Assembly: GCF_029892285.1 (NCBI RefSeq)
Contig: NZ_JARXVM010000014.1
Coordinates: forward strand, 62,001-126,000
Length of the DNA stretch: 64,000 bases
Direction of reading: 5' to 3'
From: Rhizobium sp. SG_E_25_P2
GTDB lineage: Bacteria; Pseudomonadota; Alphaproteobacteria; Rhizobiales; Rhizobiaceae
Part shown: positions 62,081-64,000 of the stretch, piece after piece
Position numbering within the stretch: position 1 is the first letter of the stretch
How the letters are laid out: the number at the start of each line of letters is the position of its first letter
Notes under the pieces: generated by a model
Told to the model about the DNA's origin: nothing
The model's database searches: none
The model's input: only the letters and a program-made list of their open reading frames with translations
Position numbers and translations under genes: made by a program

Positions 62081-62968
62081 TCATGTATGCAGGCGCAGTC
62101 TCCCGGTCGTGGCGTCGCGCTCCACGCCGGGATTATGGCTGATGGCCGGCCAGAGTTCGGCAAAGCCGTCCGCGGTCGCAAACAGCGCGTTGCACATCAC
62201 CTCGGCCGCATAGGCCATGCCCGGCGCGAGAAATTGCGGCGGGCGACCGTCGTAATAGAGCAGGAAGCAGAGATAGCCTTTGCCCGCCATATAGGCGAGC
62301 AGTTGGTCGAGCCCGCCGCCCAGTTGCGCAAGCCCCTTCTGGTGCATTTCGGCGACGATGAAGCGGATCACCTTGCGGTCGAGCAGGCCGCCTGCCCCCT
62401 TGAGGATCAGTTGTTCGGCGCCTTCGGTGTCGATCTTCACCAGCCGCGCCCGCTCAAGCCCGCGCTCGGCCATCGCCGCGTCCAGCGTCGTCGTCCGCAT
62501 CGTCTGCGCCCCGCCATTCATGCCGGCGTCGCCATTGAAGCGCACCGGGTCCCACAGCGCATTGCCGCCCGAACTCTGGGCGTTGAAGAAGAATTCCGCC
62601 GCGCGCTCGGCTTCCGCCATCGGCCGGTCGATGATCTCGATATTGGCCAGGCCGTTCAGCCGCGCCTGCAGCCGGATGCGATCGATATTCTTGGGGTCCG
62701 GCTCTACCGACACGACCCGCCCCTCTGGTCCGACCAGCAATCCGCCGAGCACCGAGAAATAGCCGACATTGGCGCCGATATCGACAAACACGTCGCCCGG
62801 CCTCAGCGCCAGGCGCAACAGATTGGTCACATCGGGCTCATAGGCGCCGCCCACGCGCAGGAACCCCAGAATATGGTTCTCATTGGCGTTCTGGTCGTCA
62901 TGCCGAAAAAACACCTCGGTCGGCGGCCGATCCAATCCCCTGATGCGAAACTTATAGTCGGTTTCCAT
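62081..62968 (-). CDS. FkbM-family methyltransferase
   Basis: A 295-residue SAM-dependent methyltransferase of the FkbM type. Motif I with VFVDIGANVGYFSVLGGLLV, the acidic GRVVSVEPDPKN strand, and VKIDTEGAEQLILKGAGG are present. FkbM proteins methylate hydroxyl groups of glycans or small molecules; the substrate is not predictable here. Convergent with the DUF1883 gene. Confidence 0.93.
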   Translation of the reverse strand: METDYKFRIRGLDRPPTEVFFRHDDQNANENHILGFLRVGGAYEPDVTNLLRLALRPGDVFVDIGANVGYFSVLGGLLVGPEGRVVSVEPDPKNIDRIRLQARLNGLANIEIIDRPMAEAERAAEFFFNAQSSGGNALWDPVRFNGDAGMNGGAQTMRTTTLDAAMAERGLERARLVKIDTEGAEQLILKGAGGLLDRKVIRFIVAEMHQKGLAQLGGGLDQLLAYMAGKGYLCFLLYYDGRPPQFLAPGMAYAAEVMCNALFATADGFAELWPAISHNPGVERDATTGRLRLHT

Positions 62969-63514
62969 GCGCTCACCCCGGCGAATCCCTGCCGGGAGAG
63001 GAGCATGCGGACCCTGCCCGGAGCCGGTCTTGCGGGATCTTTGTCGCCGTCAAAGGCGAATGTGGCGAGGGCTCATCCCGCGTGTCGATGATCGACCCTG
63101 ATGAGACCGCCCTGAATGGCGGCTGGCGCGGCGCCCCACGCCACCCCGGCGATCGAGAGGAGTCCCCGCATCGTGACGCAAGATTTGCGGCGCCTGCAAC
63201 CACGCAAGAATGCGCCGCCCATGGCGGGCGTTCCCGCAAAGCCGCAACGCTCCCCATTCGATCGGCGTCCTGTCATAACCGCAGCCGGCTTGCCTCCGGT
63301 ATACCGACATAGGCCGCGCGCCAAAATCCTCTTTCCAGCAGGCCAGACCGGCCTCTCTGAAGGCGCAGCAAACAACGACCGCCATCATTCGGCTTGGACA
63401 GGCTTGACAGGCGACCGGGCGGACACCAGTCTCTCGCCCGACGCGGGAACGCGGCGAGCGGGGTCAGCCGTAGCCCCGATCAGCAGATCGATAGAGCGGT
63501 TTTAGGGGTTTACA
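62969..63514. other. Gap without a recognisable gene
   Basis: About 546 bases. Several overlapping open frames of roughly 100 codons exist on both strands, but none shows a ribosome-binding site plus protein-like composition; they are rich in Arg, Ala and Pro, as GC-rich noise is. It may hold remnants of decayed genes. Confidence 0.35.
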
Positions 63515-63847
63515 ATGAGACTAGGCGCGTTTCTGGCAGCTTGCATGGTTGTTGGGGCAGCTTCGACGGCGCATGCCGATCAGGCTGAAGATTTCAATGC
63601 TTTCGTGCAGGTGCTGGCGATTCCGGTCTACGCGCATAGCTGCGGGATCATGATGGACAAGGCCGTGATGGACGCGATCAACGCCGAGGTGGTCAGCAAG
63701 ATGAACGCGGCCGGGGTGTCGGAGGAAAAGGGCGTCGAGATCCAGGGGCAAATGGTCGAGGAGTTCAAAGCCAACGCCGACTGCACCGAAGGCTCTGACG
63801 ACCGCACGAATTTCGACGCGATGCTGAAGGCCTATGAGGGCAACTAA
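63515..63847 (+). CDS. Small secreted protein of unknown function
   Basis: A 110-residue protein with a clear signal peptide (LGAFLAACMVVGAASTAHA, cleaved before DQAEDF). The mature part of about 90 residues is acidic and helical, with one cysteine pair (AHSCGIMM and NADCTEGS) that could form a disulfide in the periplasm. No family was recognised. Confidence 0.75.
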   Translation: MRLGAFLAACMVVGAASTAHADQAEDFNAFVQVLAIPVYAHSCGIMMDKAVMDAINAEVVSKMNAAGVSEEKGVEIQGQMVEEFKANADCTEGSDDRTNFDAMLKAYEGN

Positions 63848-64000
63848 AGCGTGTCTCAGCAGCGCCACGCCATCATCTCCAGGGCGGTTGAGCTGACTTG
63901 ATCCACCGCCGCGGCGGCCCCGATCTCGTCAGGGAACGCGGGGAACATCGACAGCCGGCCCATCGCGGATCGGGATCAATGTCGCGTGGCGACCGGCGCA

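Noticed and set aside
62969-63514. Possible decayed terminase or other GTA gene upstream of the FkbM gene
   Set aside because: Neither strand shows Walker A or nuclease motifs or any stretch resembling a terminase in any frame.

Overview
The window looks like a chromosomal segment of a GC-rich alphaproteobacterium of the order Rhizobiales (Hyphomicrobiales), probably Rhizobiaceae or a close family. The basis is gene content and order: a feuP-feuQ two-component pair beside a four-gene cytochrome c maturation operon (cycHJKL = ccmI-ccmE-ccmF-ccmH), a DegP protease with its own two-component pair, then glnE, a PAS histidine kinase and pepN, plus a Rhodobacter-capsulatus-type gene transfer agent (GTA) cluster. 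No rRNA, tRNA, CRISPR array, integrase or transposase was seen.

Left part (1-19 kb): the 5' tip of a probable diacylglycerol kinase gene, transporters of the MFS and DMT families (one DMT gene carries an in-frame stop), an Lrp-type regulator, an L,D-transpeptidase, a zinc-ribbon protein with a HEPN-like motif, ETF-ubiquinone oxidoreductase, a VapBC-like locus with a frameshifted toxin, an Hsp70 relative, an unusual soluble chemotaxis-receptor-like protein with a C-terminal Cache-like region, aminopeptidase N, a large PAS sensor kinase and a Phd/PemK-type toxin-antitoxin pair.

Middle (19-36 kb), nearly all on the minus strand: glnE, an AbiEii-type nucleotidyltransferase with a small partner, a kinase/regulator pair, degP, the ccm operon, a surface-antigen lipoprotein whose 5' region is duplicated about 1 kb away, a GNAT/small-protein pair, and feuQ-feuP with a small secreted protein that may be the FeuN-type modulator.

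Right part (36-62 kb): GTA genes g15 through g3 lie in canonical order on the minus strand, but almost every junction holds unrelated cargo. Most of it is toxin-antitoxin: a HepT/nucleotidyltransferase pair whose antitoxin carries a FitA-like N-terminal fusion, HigBA, FitAB (VapBC), MazEF, GNAT/DUF1778, an XRE antitoxin with a frameshifted RelE-type toxin, TumE/TumA and DinJ/YafQ. The rest is an undescribed two-gene unit ending in a HEPN-motif protein, two transporters, an iron/2-oxoglutarate oxygenase and an ArsR/SRPBCC pair flanked by a duplicated piece of the portal gene. Two palindromic Rhizobiales-type intergenic repeats flank the capsid gene. The terminase gene is not next to the portal and was not found in the window. 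The most noteworthy feature is this GTA structural cluster broken into blocks by toxin-antitoxin modules on both strands. It could be a stabilised, domesticated GTA locus or one being eroded by insertions at the gene junctions.

Right edge (62-64 kb): a DUF1883 protein, an FkbM-type methyltransferase and a small secreted protein.
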